DNA from: a virus
IMG/VR virus record: IMGVR_UViG_3300042904_000264
Location: 1-47,486 of that record
Length of the DNA stretch: 47,486 nucleotides
Direction: 5' to 3' (one strand)
A program made the translations under genes and the position numbers. Under the pieces are notes generated by a model that worked only from the letters and a program-made list of their open reading frames with translations, was not told the origin of the DNA and did no database searches. Below are positions 23,186 through 31,396 of this stretch, piece by piece (within the stretch, counting starts at the first letter, position 1; each line of letters starts with the position of its first letter).

Positions 23186-25378
23186 ATGACCGATTATAAG
23201 TCTTTTCTTGAAGGTAAAATTGTTGTAGCTGAAGATTTCGGGTTCGAGATTACGCCTGAGCACTTAACGGAGATGCTGCTTCCGCATCAGAAAGATATCG
23301 TAACCTGGTGCCTTAAAGGTGGAAGGCGCGCAATCTTCGCATCATTCGGACTTGGTAAAACGATCATGCAATTGGAGATCGCCAAACAGTGCATACGCGA
23401 AACAAATAAGCCTTTCCTTATCTGTATGCCACTCGGAGTAGTAGGTGAGTTCAAAGATGATAATGAGCTCCTTAAAACAGGTCACCAATTGGAATACATC
23501 ACCGACACAGATGAGTTGAGTGCGGTTGAGAATAAAATATATGTTACCAATTATGAACGTGTAAGAAAAGGTGACATTAATCCGGAAAGTTTTGGAGGTG
23601 TTTCTTTCGATGAGGCCAGCATATTACGGTCCTTAAAAACTGAAACTACTAACTACGTTCTGAAATACTTCAAGAAAGTAAAGTACAGATTTGTAGCGAC
23701 TGCAACACCTACACCGAATGATTTTATCGAGATCCTGAATTACGCCGACTACTTAGGTGTGATCGATCGTGGTCATGCTTTAACCAGGTTCTTTCAAAGA
23801 GATTCTCAACACGCCGGACATCTCAAACTTTACGAGAATAAAAAAGAGGAGTTCTGGAAGTGGGTGTCTACATGGGCGGTGTTTATCAATAAGCCCTCTG
23901 ATCTTGGTTATGATGATGCAGGATACAACCTTCCAAAGCTCAATTTTATGGAGATCGAGGTGGAAAATATTTCCACTGGTGAAATCAAAAATAAGAAAGG
24001 TGACCTAGTTCTTATAAAGGACACCACAAAAAGCTTGGTTGATGTAAGCCGAGAAAAATCCGAGAGCATTGATCTGCGTGTAGATAAATCCTTTGAAATT
24101 TTCACTCAAAAACACTCTTCAGAGAACGTTATACTTTGGAGTGATCTGGAATCTGAGCGCGTGGCTATTGAAAGAAAATTCAAAAATTACAACATAAAAA
24201 GTGTGTATGGCTCCCAAACCAATCAGGAAAAAGAAGAGCTACTTATTGGATTCAAGAAAGGTGAGTTCCAAATCCTGAACACAAAAGCGAAAATCGCAGG
24301 ATCCGGATGCAACTTTCAGCATCACTGTCACACGATGATATTCGTGGGTATCAATTACAAATTCAATGATTTCATTCAGGCCATTCACCGCGTACTTCGA
24401 TTTAAGCAGCTGCATGAAGTTAGCGTGTATGTGATCTTCACAAATAACGAGCATGAGGTTTTAAAGGCCTTAAAAGACAAGTGGAGAAAACATATCGAGC
24501 TTCAGACCGAAATGATCAATCTGGTACGTGAATATGGGCTTAACACTGATAAAATTAAAAGCGATATGAAGCGACAAATATTTAATAAAAGGCGCCAGGC
24601 TACAGTTGGTGGAGCGCAGGTATTCAATGAAGGGAAGATTACTGTCACTACAGATGTGGTTCGCGAGAATAACCAAACCTATCGGTTAACCTGGGGTGAG
24701 CAGCGCAAGGATGCTACCAAAATGGGAGTTGGATTACCCGAGTACATTCTTCTGTTCAGAAAGGCACCGAGCTCATCAGATAACGCCTATGCTGATACGC
24801 CCGTAATAAAGAAAATCAGTGACTATTTATTAAGTCTCTGGCAGCTGGATGCACACGCGTATTGGAAATCATCAGGAAACCGATTTTTAAGCGGTGAGGA
24901 GCTGGCAAAATCAGATATGAAGCAGGTGTTCAACGCATGGAAGAAATTCGACAAGGAAAACATCTACAGCTTCCAGGAGCATTTACGGGTGTGTCAGGAT
25001 CTTGATGATGCCGGTAAATTGAGTAAGCTATTTATGACCATTCCCCCAATAAGCTCCAATGATCTTGTATGGACCGATATAAATCGGATGAACACCCTGA
25101 ACGCCAACCAGACAAATCAGAAGAAAGAAAAGCACATCTGTCCTTTACAACTCGACATCATTGAGCGACTCATTTACCGGTTCACAAATGAAGGTGAGAT
25201 TGTGGATGATCCTTTCGGTGGTTTATTCTCTACAGCTTACAAGGCATTAGAGATGAAAAGAAAGGCAATATCAGCAGAGCTTAATCCTGACTACTACGAC
25301 GATGGGCTGTTCTATTTGAAGTCGATCGAATACAAAATCAGTGTCCCAACCTTATTTGATCTGGAGGAGGTAGCATAG
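23186..25378 (+). CDS. SF2 helicase fused to a DNA methyltransferase remnant lacking the catalytic segment
   Basis: Taken from the ATG at 23186 (730 aa); an upstream TTG at 23162 is in frame. N-terminal SF2 (SNF2-like) helicase: Walker A FGLGKT near 54-59, DEAS at 142-145, ATATPTP near 171, and the C-terminal lobe with KIAGSGCNFQ (369-378) and QAIHRVLRF (398-406). The second half matches the tail of an N-type DNA methyltransferase: VVRENNQTYRLTWGEQ, GLPEYILLFRK, WQLDAHAYWKSSGNRF, NANQTNQKKEKHICPLQ and DPFGG near 675. The stretch expected between helicase and VVRENNQTY, holding the catalytic (D/S/T)PP(Y/F)-type motif, is absent around residues 471-484, and motif I reads DPFGGLF. Helicase activity likely; methylation doubtful. 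Confidence 0.8.
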   Translation: MTDYKSFLEGKIVVAEDFGFEITPEHLTEMLLPHQKDIVTWCLKGGRRAIFASFGLGKTIMQLEIAKQCIRETNKPFLICMPLGVVGEFKDDNELLKTGHQLEYITDTDELSAVENKIYVTNYERVRKGDINPESFGGVSFDEASILRSLKTETTNYVLKYFKKVKYRFVATATPTPNDFIEILNYADYLGVIDRGHALTRFFQRDSQHAGHLKLYENKKEEFWKWVSTWAVFINKPSDLGYDDAGYNLPKLNFMEIEVENISTGEIKNKKGDLVLIKDTTKSLVDVSREKSESIDLRVDKSFEIFTQKHSSENVILWSDLESERVAIERKFKNYNIKSVYGSQTNQEKEELLIGFKKGEFQILNTKAKIAGSGCNFQHHCHTMIFVGINYKFNDFIQAIHRVLRFKQLHEVSVYVIFTNNEHEVLKALKDKWRKHIELQTEMINLVREYGLNTDKIKSDMKRQIFNKRRQATVGGAQVFNEGKITVTTDVVRENNQTYRLTWGEQRKDATKMGVGLPEYILLFRKAPSSSDNAYADTPVIKKISDYLLSLWQLDAHAYWKSSGNRFLSGEELAKSDMKQVFNAWKKFDKENIYSFQEHLRVCQDLDDAGKLSKLFMTIPPISSNDLVWTDINRMNTLNANQTNQKKEKHICPLQLDIIERLIYRFTNEGEIVDDPFGGLFSTAYKALEMKRKAISAELNPDYYDDGLFYLKSIEYKISVPTLFDLEEVA

Positions 25379-25379
25379 T

Positions 25380-26102
25380 ATGGCAAAAGAGTATTTTTCA
25401 CATGATCACCACGCGCGAAATGATCTTAAAATACGTGCACTTATCCTTAAGCATAAATGGAAAGGTTACGGCATTTATTGGGCATTAATCGAAATGCTAA
25501 ATGAGAATAATGGCTTCATTTTTTTATCAGAACTGAGCAATATCTGTCGCGATTTGAAAATAAATCGAACACTTTTTGATAGCATTCTGCAAGATTTCGA
25601 ACTGTTTTCAACTGATGGTGAAAGGTTTTGGAGTGATTCTGTACTGAAAAGATTAAAAATTAGAAATGATAAAAGTGTAAAAGCATCAGAATCAGCAAAT
25701 AAAAGATGGCATCCACATGCGAACGCATTGCGAGACGAAAGCGATAGCAATGCTTTAAATAAAAGTAAAGTAAATAAAAGTAAAGTAAAGGATATTAAAT
25801 TAAACGGAAGCATAAGCGAACAAACGTTTATGATCCGGATTGGAAATGAACTTTACACCCAAAAGCCATCCGAAATATTTCTGCAGCATTACCAGCTCGA
25901 ATTTGAAACAACCATGATGAACTCGCTGGCCGGATTAAAAAAAGACGCTGTTTTAAGCCTTTTGGACACCGAATATCCGGTTTATGACTTCAGGGACCGG
26001 AGCCACTTCATTAACACGCTAAAATCAATAGGAACGAAAATTAGAAACAAAAATCATGACACAAACCAACCAATTGCTCAAACCAGCTATGGACGCTTAT
26101 AG
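25380..26102 (+). CDS. DUF4373 (Lin1244/Lin1753-like) replication initiation protein
   Basis: A 240-residue protein. The N-terminal domain, YFSHDHHARNDLKIRALILKHKWKGYGIYWALIEMLNENNGF, is the DUF4373 winged-helix domain seen in phage and mobile-element replication proteins. The middle is a Lys/Ser-rich linker (ALNKSKVNKSKVKD) and the C-terminus a helical region that may bind the loader. It follows the helicase gene with a one-base gap and overlaps the AAA+ loader gene, the usual initiator-loader pair. Confidence 0.8.
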   Translation: MAKEYFSHDHHARNDLKIRALILKHKWKGYGIYWALIEMLNENNGFIFLSELSNICRDLKINRTLFDSILQDFELFSTDGERFWSDSVLKRLKIRNDKSVKASESANKRWHPHANALRDESDSNALNKSKVNKSKVKDIKLNGSISEQTFMIRIGNELYTQKPSEIFLQHYQLEFETTMMNSLAGLKKDAVLSLLDTEYPVYDFRDRSHFINTLKSIGTKIRNKNHDTNQPIAQTSYGRL

Positions 26103-26853
26103 CGAAATTGAATTAACAGAAGCGGAAAGAGAACAGGTTCTTCTTGCCGCGCGCCAAAGAAAATATGCCGAACAAAAACGGAAAGAATATGCCGCAAAAA
26201 TGAATCAGGCTCCACAATATCCAATTTTCACTTCCGATAAGTTGTTCGAAAATTTTGAAACGCTCACTAAAACACAAGGCTTCGTTCTGGATCCTTACAA
26301 CAAGGAGATCATTCAGAACCTGTGCCACTACTTCACGCATGATAAGCGTTGTACGTTAGATCTTAACAAAGGTTTAATGGTAATGGGACCTGTTGGATGC
26401 GGAAAGACAACCATCATGAACATGTTCCGATTGAATCAAACGAATAGCTACGCAGTTATTTCTTCAAGGGTTATTTCTTACGATTACGCTGAAAAAGGAC
26501 ACCAATCAATCGCACGTTACAACAGCTTAATTCCAACTTCTGATGAGTTTAAAACATACGGCCAAAAATTGATAGGTGTTTGCTTCGATGATCTCGGTAC
26601 CGAAGTGGATAAAAAGAACTATGGTAATCAACTGAATGTGATGGCTGACATTCTTCTCAACCGATATGAGAAGTTATGGGAGTATGATGAGAACGGAGAA
26701 AAGGTACCACATCTGGCCGCAAAAACACACGTAACAACAAACCTTAGTGCTGATCAAATAGAAGAAAGATATGGATCACGCGTGAGATCAAGACTACGTG
26801 AAATGTTTAACCAGGTCAATTTTGACATTCAAAGCCCAGACAGAAGGAAATAA
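26056..26853 (+). CDS. DnaC-like AAA+ helicase loader
   Basis: A 265-residue ATPase with Walker A MGPVGCGKTTIMNMF (about residues 110-124), Walker B GVCFDDLGTE (about 175-184), sensor-like HVTTNLS (about 230-236) and an arginine-finger region RYGSRVRSRLREMF (about 242-255). DnaC/DnaI-type proteins load the replicative helicase; no phage helicase of the DnaB type is encoded here, so it probably recruits the host's. The N-terminal start could instead be the ATG at 26089, which would reduce the overlap with the initiator gene. Confidence 0.85.
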   Translation: MTQTNQLLKPAMDAYSEIELTEAEREQVLLAARQRKYAEQKRKEYAAKMNQAPQYPIFTSDKLFENFETLTKTQGFVLDPYNKEIIQNLCHYFTHDKRCTLDLNKGLMVMGPVGCGKTTIMNMFRLNQTNSYAVISSRVISYDYAEKGHQSIARYNSLIPTSDEFKTYGQKLIGVCFDDLGTEVDKKNYGNQLNVMADILLNRYEKLWEYDENGEKVPHLAAKTHVTTNLSADQIEERYGSRVRSRLREMFNQVNFDIQSPDRRK

Positions 26854-26862
26854 AAATAATCA

Positions 26863-27047
26863 GGGGATGCTCGGCATAAAACACGACTGATGTCTTAGAG
26901 TGTGATGGCATGGCATATTAAGCATGGTGGAATCCCCGTAATGTAAAGACCATCATGTGGTATACAAACCGCACCGAGCATTAAATTGTGTAAGGCGGAA
27001 TGCTATAGCAAAGACTGACAGCACGGAAAGACGGCCCCGAAAGGGTA
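26863..27047 (+). ncRNA. Candidate structured RNA (or replication origin) between loader and SSB-like genes
   Basis: A 215-bp gap with no credible gene but many complementary segments and locally G/C-rich blocks in an AT-rich genome. ATGCTCGG (26867-26874) pairs perfectly with CCGAGCAT (26974-26981). GGGGAT (26863-26868) can pair with ATCCCC (26932-26937); the two pairings share two bases and cross, so they are alternatives or a pseudoknot. ACCA/TGGT form a small hairpin at 26949-26961, GCTATAGC is palindromic (27002-27009) and CCC-CGAAA-GGG forms a hairpin near 27036-27045. Could be a phage RNA, a leader element for the next gene, or an origin next to the initiator genes. Confidence 0.4.
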
Positions 27048-27068
27048 ACTATTATTTAAAAATTAAAA

Positions 27069-27332
27069 ATGGAATTAGCAGGACAATTAAAAGAAGTATT
27101 CGATACCTACGTGGTCAGCGAAAAATTTAAGAAAAGAGAATTTGTAGTAACAACCGGTTATGACACCCAATACCCACAGGACATCATTCTTCAAGTTGTG
27201 AATGAAAGATGTGATTCACTGGATAACCTTATCCCTGGCATGAAGGTTACTGTGCAATTCAACATCAGAGGAAGAAAGCACACCGATAGATATTTCAACA
27301 CACTCGAAGTTTGGAGGATCGAATTGAAATAA
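27069..27332 (+). CDS. DUF3127, SSB-like protein
   Basis: An 87-residue protein with the DUF3127 pattern: MELAGQLKEVFDTYVVSEKFKKREFVVTTGYDTQYPQDIILQVVNE...GMKVTVQFNIRGRKHTDRYFNTLEVWRI. This OB-fold-like family in Bacteroidota phages probably binds single-stranded DNA. Location directly after initiator and loader genes supports a replication role. Confidence 0.8.
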   Translation: MELAGQLKEVFDTYVVSEKFKKREFVVTTGYDTQYPQDIILQVVNERCDSLDNLIPGMKVTVQFNIRGRKHTDRYFNTLEVWRIELK

Positions 27333-27333
27333 C

Positions 27334-27654
27334 ATGATGGTACCATGTATTTGCATAGACGCTAAAAATAAACCCACAGAGATCCCAAACGGTATGTGGA
27401 TCTCTGAAGGGTTCGAATATCACATCACACACGTTTACTTCCTAACAAAGCAACAAATTCAAGGCGTTCTACTGCAGGAGGTAAAGTTAAAAGGGTGTAA
27501 GCCTTATGAAACGTATCGGTTAAATCGATTCGCATTCACACAAGAGGCATTAGAAAAACTAATTGAATTGATAAAGGCCTGTACCGAACTCAACCATATT
27601 GATGTGGCTAAACTGGTCGAAGAATGCCAACTTACAACAATTGAAAATCGATAA
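27334..27654 (+). CDS. Conserved phage hypothetical protein (106 aa)
   Basis: Begins with two ATGs (MMVPCICIDAKNKPTEIPNGMWISEGFEYHITHVYFLTKQQIQGVLLQEVKL...). The first part reads as a small beta-barrel (CIDAKNKPTEIP...W...G..Y.ITHV), a pattern frequent in Bacteroidota phage genomes; the C-terminus is helical and acidic. No known activity. Confidence 0.65.
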   Translation: MMVPCICIDAKNKPTEIPNGMWISEGFEYHITHVYFLTKQQIQGVLLQEVKLKGCKPYETYRLNRFAFTQEALEKLIELIKACTELNHIDVAKLVEECQLTTIENR

Positions 27655-27656
27655 TT

Positions 27657-27851
27657 ATGCCGGAAAAAAAAGTAAAAACAATAACGCCAATGGTCCCGAA
27701 TTTCATCAGGATTTCTGAAGTGAAGTCTCTTTCTGGTGGAGGGACAATTGATATTAAAGATTTCACAGATGAAGAGTTGCGCCAAATCGGAAAAGATTGG
27801 ACAGATGCTCTTATCAGAAATGCGAAGCAAAGGAGGCTTCAACTATCATGA
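27657..27851 (+). CDS. Small hypothetical protein (64 aa)
   Basis: MPEKKVKTITPMVPNFIRISEVKSL...GTIDIKDFTDEELRQIGKDWTDALIRNAKQRR. Basic ends and one amphipathic helix. Three bases after the previous gene; overlaps the next ATG (27848) by four bases. Function unknown. Confidence 0.55.
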   Translation: MPEKKVKTITPMVPNFIRISEVKSLSGGGTIDIKDFTDEELRQIGKDWTDALIRNAKQRRLQLS

Positions 27852-28045
27852 AAGGTTTAAGTACAAATGTTATCACTGGTCAAACTAAAGATCATTACAC
27901 ATGCAAAATGGATATCGAGAGACGTGTGAAGTTACCCATAGTACAAATCGCATCAGTTTCAATAACCTCAACGGATCATGTTCTTATAAAAAGGTTGGAA
28001 GCAGTGATTCACAGAGAAGTAAATAAGTTTAATAAAAATCAATAA
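27848..28045 (+). CDS. Small hypothetical protein (65 aa)
   Basis: Starting at the ATG at 27848 (MKGLSTNVITGQTKDHYTCKMDIERRVKLPIVQIASVSITSTDHVLIKRLEAVIHREVNKF). The frame is open further upstream, but the four-base overlap with the previous stop favours this start. No motif recognised. Confidence 0.5.
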   Translation: MKGLSTNVITGQTKDHYTCKMDIERRVKLPIVQIASVSITSTDHVLIKRLEAVIHREVNKFNKNQ

Positions 28046-28049
28046 TACA

Positions 28050-28358
28050 ATGACACAGAAAGACTATTTAAAATTAAGCCTGAATATTATCGTAACATTT
28101 ACAATGTGGATAATGATATCCTTTGTCCCTGATTATTTGCACGATCTATTTGGTGATTGGATATGTGATGGAAGTAGATTTATTGCCAACGATGGTGCAT
28201 ATGGTCACTATGAAGGATGTGACTACGCTAATGACGGAAATCACCTTCCAAAATTGCATTGGGGATTTAGACATTGGCTGTGGTGTATTATGGGAATTTC
28301 TTTGGTAATCGTTCAGGGATTCAGAATCGCAAACTTATTCAAAAATAAAAATGCTTAG
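28050..28358 (+). CDS. Small membrane protein with two helices (102 aa)
   Basis: MTQKDYLKLSLNIIVTFTMWIMISFVPDYLHDLFGDW... and WLWCIMGISLVIVQGFRIANLF give two membrane segments around residues 9-26 and 76-94. Between them is a loop rich in Asp, Asn, Gly and aromatic residues with two Cys. Inner-membrane protein; function unknown. Confidence 0.6.
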   Translation: MTQKDYLKLSLNIIVTFTMWIMISFVPDYLHDLFGDWICDGSRFIANDGAYGHYEGCDYANDGNHLPKLHWGFRHWLWCIMGISLVIVQGFRIANLFKNKNA

Positions 28359-29184
28359 ATTCTTTGACAGTCTAATAAGAGAAGGTAAAAGCTTAAAAGA
28401 ATTGGTAGGATGTGAAGAAAGTCAGGCTGTTTGTATTGAGTTTAGAAAACTCGGTCACGAGGCTTATTCGTGTGATATACAAGATTGTTCGGGAGGTCAT
28501 CCGGAATGGCACTTACAGATGGATGTTTTTGACGCAATAGAGAACAGAGCATATATAAACAATTCTGGTTTTTATGAATTTGATGATAGCAAAGAGTGGG
28601 ATTTAGGAATATTCCATCCGGTTTGCAGATACCTAGCAAATTCAGGAGTTAAGGAATTAGTTAGAGACGGGGTAAAAATAAATCCTGAACGCTGGGAAAA
28701 GTTGAAAGAGGCGATGAATTTTTTTAATAAGTTGAAAAATTGCGGTATTCCTAAAATAGCTTTAGAAAATCCAATACCTCACATTTACGCTCGGGTTGGA
28801 TTAGATGAAGAAAACAACCATACGTATTTCGGTAGCACTCCAGGAATTTTAGGCTATAACCAAATTGTGCAACCGTGGATGTTCGGACATAAAGAAATGA
28901 AAGCTACCTGCCTTTGGCTAAACGGATTGCCTAAGCTTATTCCTACAGATGTAGTGGGCCCGCCGCCAAAAGACAAAAAAGAGCGGAAGAAATGGGCAAA
29001 GGTTCATAGGATGCCACCCGGGCCAGAACGGGCCAAACTTAGAAGTAAAACCTATTCAGGAATAGCTAAAGCAATGGCAGAACAATGGGGAGGATCGGAA
29101 TTGAAAGGAAGGATATGCACGTTCAAACAGACAGACAACAAAATTAACGTTAACACTCAGTATGAATTAACCCTTAGTATATAA
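28351..29184 (+). CDS. C5-cytosine methyltransferase-like (Dcm-like) phage protein with altered motif IV
   Basis: A 277-residue protein: LVGCEESQAVCIEFRKLGHEAYSCDIQDCSGGHPEWH (SAM-binding side, about residues 18-54), then WDLGIFHPVCRYLANSGV (about 83-100), KIALENPIPHIYA, QPWMFGHKEMKATCLWLNGLP and SGIAKAMAEQWGG. The family normally has HPPC before YLANSGV; here it is HPVC (Cys92), so the Pro just before the presumed nucleophile is Val. Activity therefore uncertain. The start overlaps the upstream stop by eight bases. Confidence 0.75.
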   Translation: MLRFFDSLIREGKSLKELVGCEESQAVCIEFRKLGHEAYSCDIQDCSGGHPEWHLQMDVFDAIENRAYINNSGFYEFDDSKEWDLGIFHPVCRYLANSGVKELVRDGVKINPERWEKLKEAMNFFNKLKNCGIPKIALENPIPHIYARVGLDEENNHTYFGSTPGILGYNQIVQPWMFGHKEMKATCLWLNGLPKLIPTDVVGPPPKDKKERKKWAKVHRMPPGPERAKLRSKTYSGIAKAMAEQWGGSELKGRICTFKQTDNKINVNTQYELTLSI

Positions 29185-29215
29185 ACAACAAACAACAATC
29201 AATCTATTTTAAATT

Positions 29216-29689
29216 ATGGAAAAAAGAGAAAAAAAAGTAAGAAAATACAGAGCATTTGACCACGATACAGGAAAGATGCACTACTTCCACGATCAACACG
29301 AAATGGGGGTTTGTGAGGGTGATTGGATGATTGACTTTCAAGGTAATATCTGGGAGCGACACGGAGGAACGGGCGGCGATTTTATCGTTGAAAATGTTGA
29401 TCTTCTTGAATATACAGGGCATAAGGATAAATACGGAATATTAATTTTTGAAGGTGATATTGTAAAAATTCAAGTTCCTAAAGATGATAACATGGGATTT
29501 GATGAATTAAAAGGGAAATACATTGTTGAATGGGCGCAAGTTCTTTCCGGGTTCACTTTACAAACGGTAGATAATAAAATCGCTTATTCTCTTTACGATA
29601 CAGAAGATCACTTTCAGGTTATCGGAAACGTTTATGAGAATCCAGAGATTTTAAAAGACGTTACCGAATTACTTAACCCCCTTAAATAA
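29216..29689 (+). CDS. YopX-family protein
   Basis: A 157-residue protein with the YopX layout: RKYRAFDHDTGKMHYF at the start, VDLLEYTGHKDKYGILIFEGDIVKI in the middle (about residues 61-85), and DHFQVIGNVYENPEIL near the end. YopX proteins are common in phages of Gram-positive bacteria and Bacteroidota; role unknown. Confidence 0.85.
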   Translation: MEKREKKVRKYRAFDHDTGKMHYFHDQHEMGVCEGDWMIDFQGNIWERHGGTGGDFIVENVDLLEYTGHKDKYGILIFEGDIVKIQVPKDDNMGFDELKGKYIVEWAQVLSGFTLQTVDNKIAYSLYDTEDHFQVIGNVYENPEILKDVTELLNPLK

Positions 29690-29697
29690 AACAGTAT

Positions 29698-30030
29698 ATG
29701 AAAAACAAAATTAAAAATTGGATTTACAACACGGCAGTAAAAGTAATTGCCAAAAGAATTGTTCACAGCGAAAACCGCCTAACCCCAGAATACCTTTTAT
29801 CAAAAGGGTGGATAACGGAACGTGACGAAGTTAGGGATAAAACATTTTACGTTGAACCGAACATAAAAAAACGAGATAAAATATCCATTGATTTCGAGAA
29901 GCATTCATACCGTCTATGGCATGGCCCAGATCGCACATTTATTGCTTGTGAATCTTCGGTTGAGTGGTTTGAGATTTACTACTTAATGGCTCATTCAGAT
30001 AATGGTCGTTACAAATTAGCAGGAATTTAA
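29698..30030 (+). CDS. Hypothetical early protein (110 aa)
   Basis: MKNKIKNWIYNTAVKVIAKRIVHSENRLTPEYLLSKGWITE..., then ISIDFEKHSYRLWHGPDRTFIACESSVEWFEIYYLM. The LTPEYLLSKGW segment recurs in Bacteroidota phage proteins of unknown role. Its start region (ACAGTATATG) resembles that of the following gene. Confidence 0.6.
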   Translation: MKNKIKNWIYNTAVKVIAKRIVHSENRLTPEYLLSKGWITERDEVRDKTFYVEPNIKKRDKISIDFEKHSYRLWHGPDRTFIACESSVEWFEIYYLMAHSDNGRYKLAGI

Positions 30031-30040
30031 AACAGTATAT

Positions 30041-30472
30041 ATGGAAAAGAAGATTAAAGAAGCAACAGAATTTTTAAAAACCAAAGGCATCCATCCGATA
30101 GAGCCTATCTATTGGAATTTGGAAAACAGAGACATTTATTTGCACGAACTTCTTGCCGAGTTCAAATCCCTCTCCACCCCAGTATCAGAAGTGCCAACGG
30201 ATGAGGAGATAGGGAAAATGGCTGCCGAGTTTTATAAAGAAGCGAAGCCACCATTAGAAATTGTAAGAATACGGTATTTGATTGATAAGTGGTATTTTAT
30301 CGAAGGTTTCAAAAAAGCTTTATCCCTCCCTATAAAGAAAGAAGGGGAACTGGGCAAAGATTATAAATGCAGTATGTGTGATTTTAAATCACCTTTTTTA
30401 GTGTTAATGATGAGACATCAAACATCTGAATGTGTAAACAGGGCTAAATCTAAGGAGGAAGGGAAATGCTAA
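30041..30472 (+). CDS. Hypothetical protein with C-terminal zinc-finger-like motif (143 aa)
   Basis: The first two thirds are helical and acidic (TPVSEVPTDEEIGKMAAEFYKE). The C-terminus YKCSMCDFKSPFLVLMMRHQTSEC has a C-x2-C-x12-H-x4-C spacing suited to a small zinc finger. Overlaps the next gene by seven bases. Function unknown. Confidence 0.6.
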   Translation: MEKKIKEATEFLKTKGIHPIEPIYWNLENRDIYLHELLAEFKSLSTPVSEVPTDEEIGKMAAEFYKEAKPPLEIVRIRYLIDKWYFIEGFKKALSLPIKKEGELGKDYKCSMCDFKSPFLVLMMRHQTSECVNRAKSKEEGKC

Positions 30473-30654
30473 TACCCCACTACGGAGACGAACCGCCACC
30501 ATACAAAGATTATCGAAAAAAGACCTTTGATAAATTTACTAATAGAGCCTCAGAGCTTGTTATTGGTGTCAGGTCTTGTAGTTTGACCACTGGCGACAAA
30601 AAGGCGTTGCTAAAACTGATTTCAGAAATAATAAACACCCCCACAAACAAGTAA
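30466..30654 (+). CDS. Small hypothetical protein (62 aa)
   Basis: MLIPHYGDEPPPYKDYRKKTFDKFTNRASELVIGVRSCSLTTGDKKALLKLISEI. Overlaps the preceding gene by seven bases. No recognisable family. Confidence 0.5.
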   Translation: MLIPHYGDEPPPYKDYRKKTFDKFTNRASELVIGVRSCSLTTGDKKALLKLISEIINTPTNK

Positions 30655-30657
30655 GTA

Positions 30658-30783
30658 ATGGTAGCAAAATTTGAAAAATTTCAGAATAAGCGAGAGTTAG
30701 CGGAATGGGTAACGAAGCGTTTTCAATATTCCAAAAGTAATATCATTTGTATAGATGATTTAACAGTATGGTACTGGGGATAA
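30658..30783 (+). CDS. Very small protein (41 aa)
   Basis: ATG at 30658, MVAKFEKFQNKRELAEWVTKRF...IICIDDLTVWYWG, TAA at 30781-30783. Same strand, three bases after the previous stop and with a 20-base gap to the next gene. Coding potential inferred from packing only. Confidence 0.45.
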   Translation: MVAKFEKFQNKRELAEWVTKRFQYSKSNIICIDDLTVWYWG

Positions 30784-30803
30784 ATAACAAATAAGGTAGT
30801 ATT

Positions 30804-31085
30804 ATGACAAAAGAAGAAATATTATTAGGTAAGCCGTGTAAGAAAAGTTCAATCATTAACTCCACGCCTTATTATCATCAGAATATAGTGTTAAATGCAA
30901 TGCAACAATACGCTGACCAAGAAACCTCAGAACTCCGCTCCCGATTAGAAAGAATGGAGAAGGCTTTGGATCAGGTAAGATATTTATTAAAGTTCGTTGA
31001 TAAAGACGGAAATGTACTGAACGGTTTTGCTACCAGAGAAACAATAAAAGAACTAGAAGCCCTCTCAGAAAGGAGTAAAGGATGA
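30804..31085 (+). CDS. Hypothetical coiled-coil protein (93 aa)
   Basis: MTKEEILLGKPCKKSS...NIVLNAMQQYADQETSELRSRLERMEKALDQVRYLLKFVDKDGNVLNG. A central coiled coil at about residues 40-65. Overlaps the next gene by four bases. Function unknown. Confidence 0.6.
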   Translation: MTKEEILLGKPCKKSSIINSTPYYHQNIVLNAMQQYADQETSELRSRLERMEKALDQVRYLLKFVDKDGNVLNGFATRETIKELEALSERSKG

Positions 31086-31273
31086 GATCATTATTTTTTG
31101 CAATGGTAGCTTTTATGCTTTGTGCATTATACAACAGCTTTAGGTATGACACCCAAAAGTCAGAAAACGAAATTTTAAAGCACGAATCCCGCACCAAAGA
31201 CTCTTTATACAGAGAAGCTAATACTAGATTAATTAACCATAAGAATAAATGTAATTGTGTTTGTCTGGATTAA
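31082..31273 (+). CDS. Small membrane-anchored protein (63 aa)
   Basis: The N-terminal hydrophobic helix MRSLFFAMVAFMLCALYNSF is followed by a charged helix and a Cys-rich end NKCNCVCLD. Probably anchored in the inner membrane with an exported tail. Function unknown. Confidence 0.5.
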   Translation: MRSLFFAMVAFMLCALYNSFRYDTQKSENEILKHESRTKDSLYREANTRLINHKNKCNCVCLD

Positions 31274-31310
31274 GATCTAAAAAAATATTTCAAACTTTTT
31301 TGTTAAAATA

Positions 31311-31342
31311 TTTGGTATATCAAAAGTGATATATTACCTTTA
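31311..31342 (+). promoter_or_regulatory. Promoter and operator of the radC unit
   Basis: TTTG at 31311-31314 and TACCTTTA at 31335-31342, 20 bases apart, resemble the TTG/TAnnTTTG promoter. Between them lies a perfect inverted repeat TATATC-AAAAGT-GATATA (31316-31333). The palindrome fills the spacer, the typical place for a repressor. The small XRE protein at 32118-32366 in the same unit is a natural candidate binder. Confidence 0.55.
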
Positions 31343-31396
31343 TACCATCAAACAAAAAGAACTGGCGGCAACAGGGTAAATACGGCAGACAAAACA

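Noticed and set aside
23908-24676. Several minus-strand frames of 65-71 codons inside the helicase gene
   Set aside because: Antisense shadows with no start context or recognised family.
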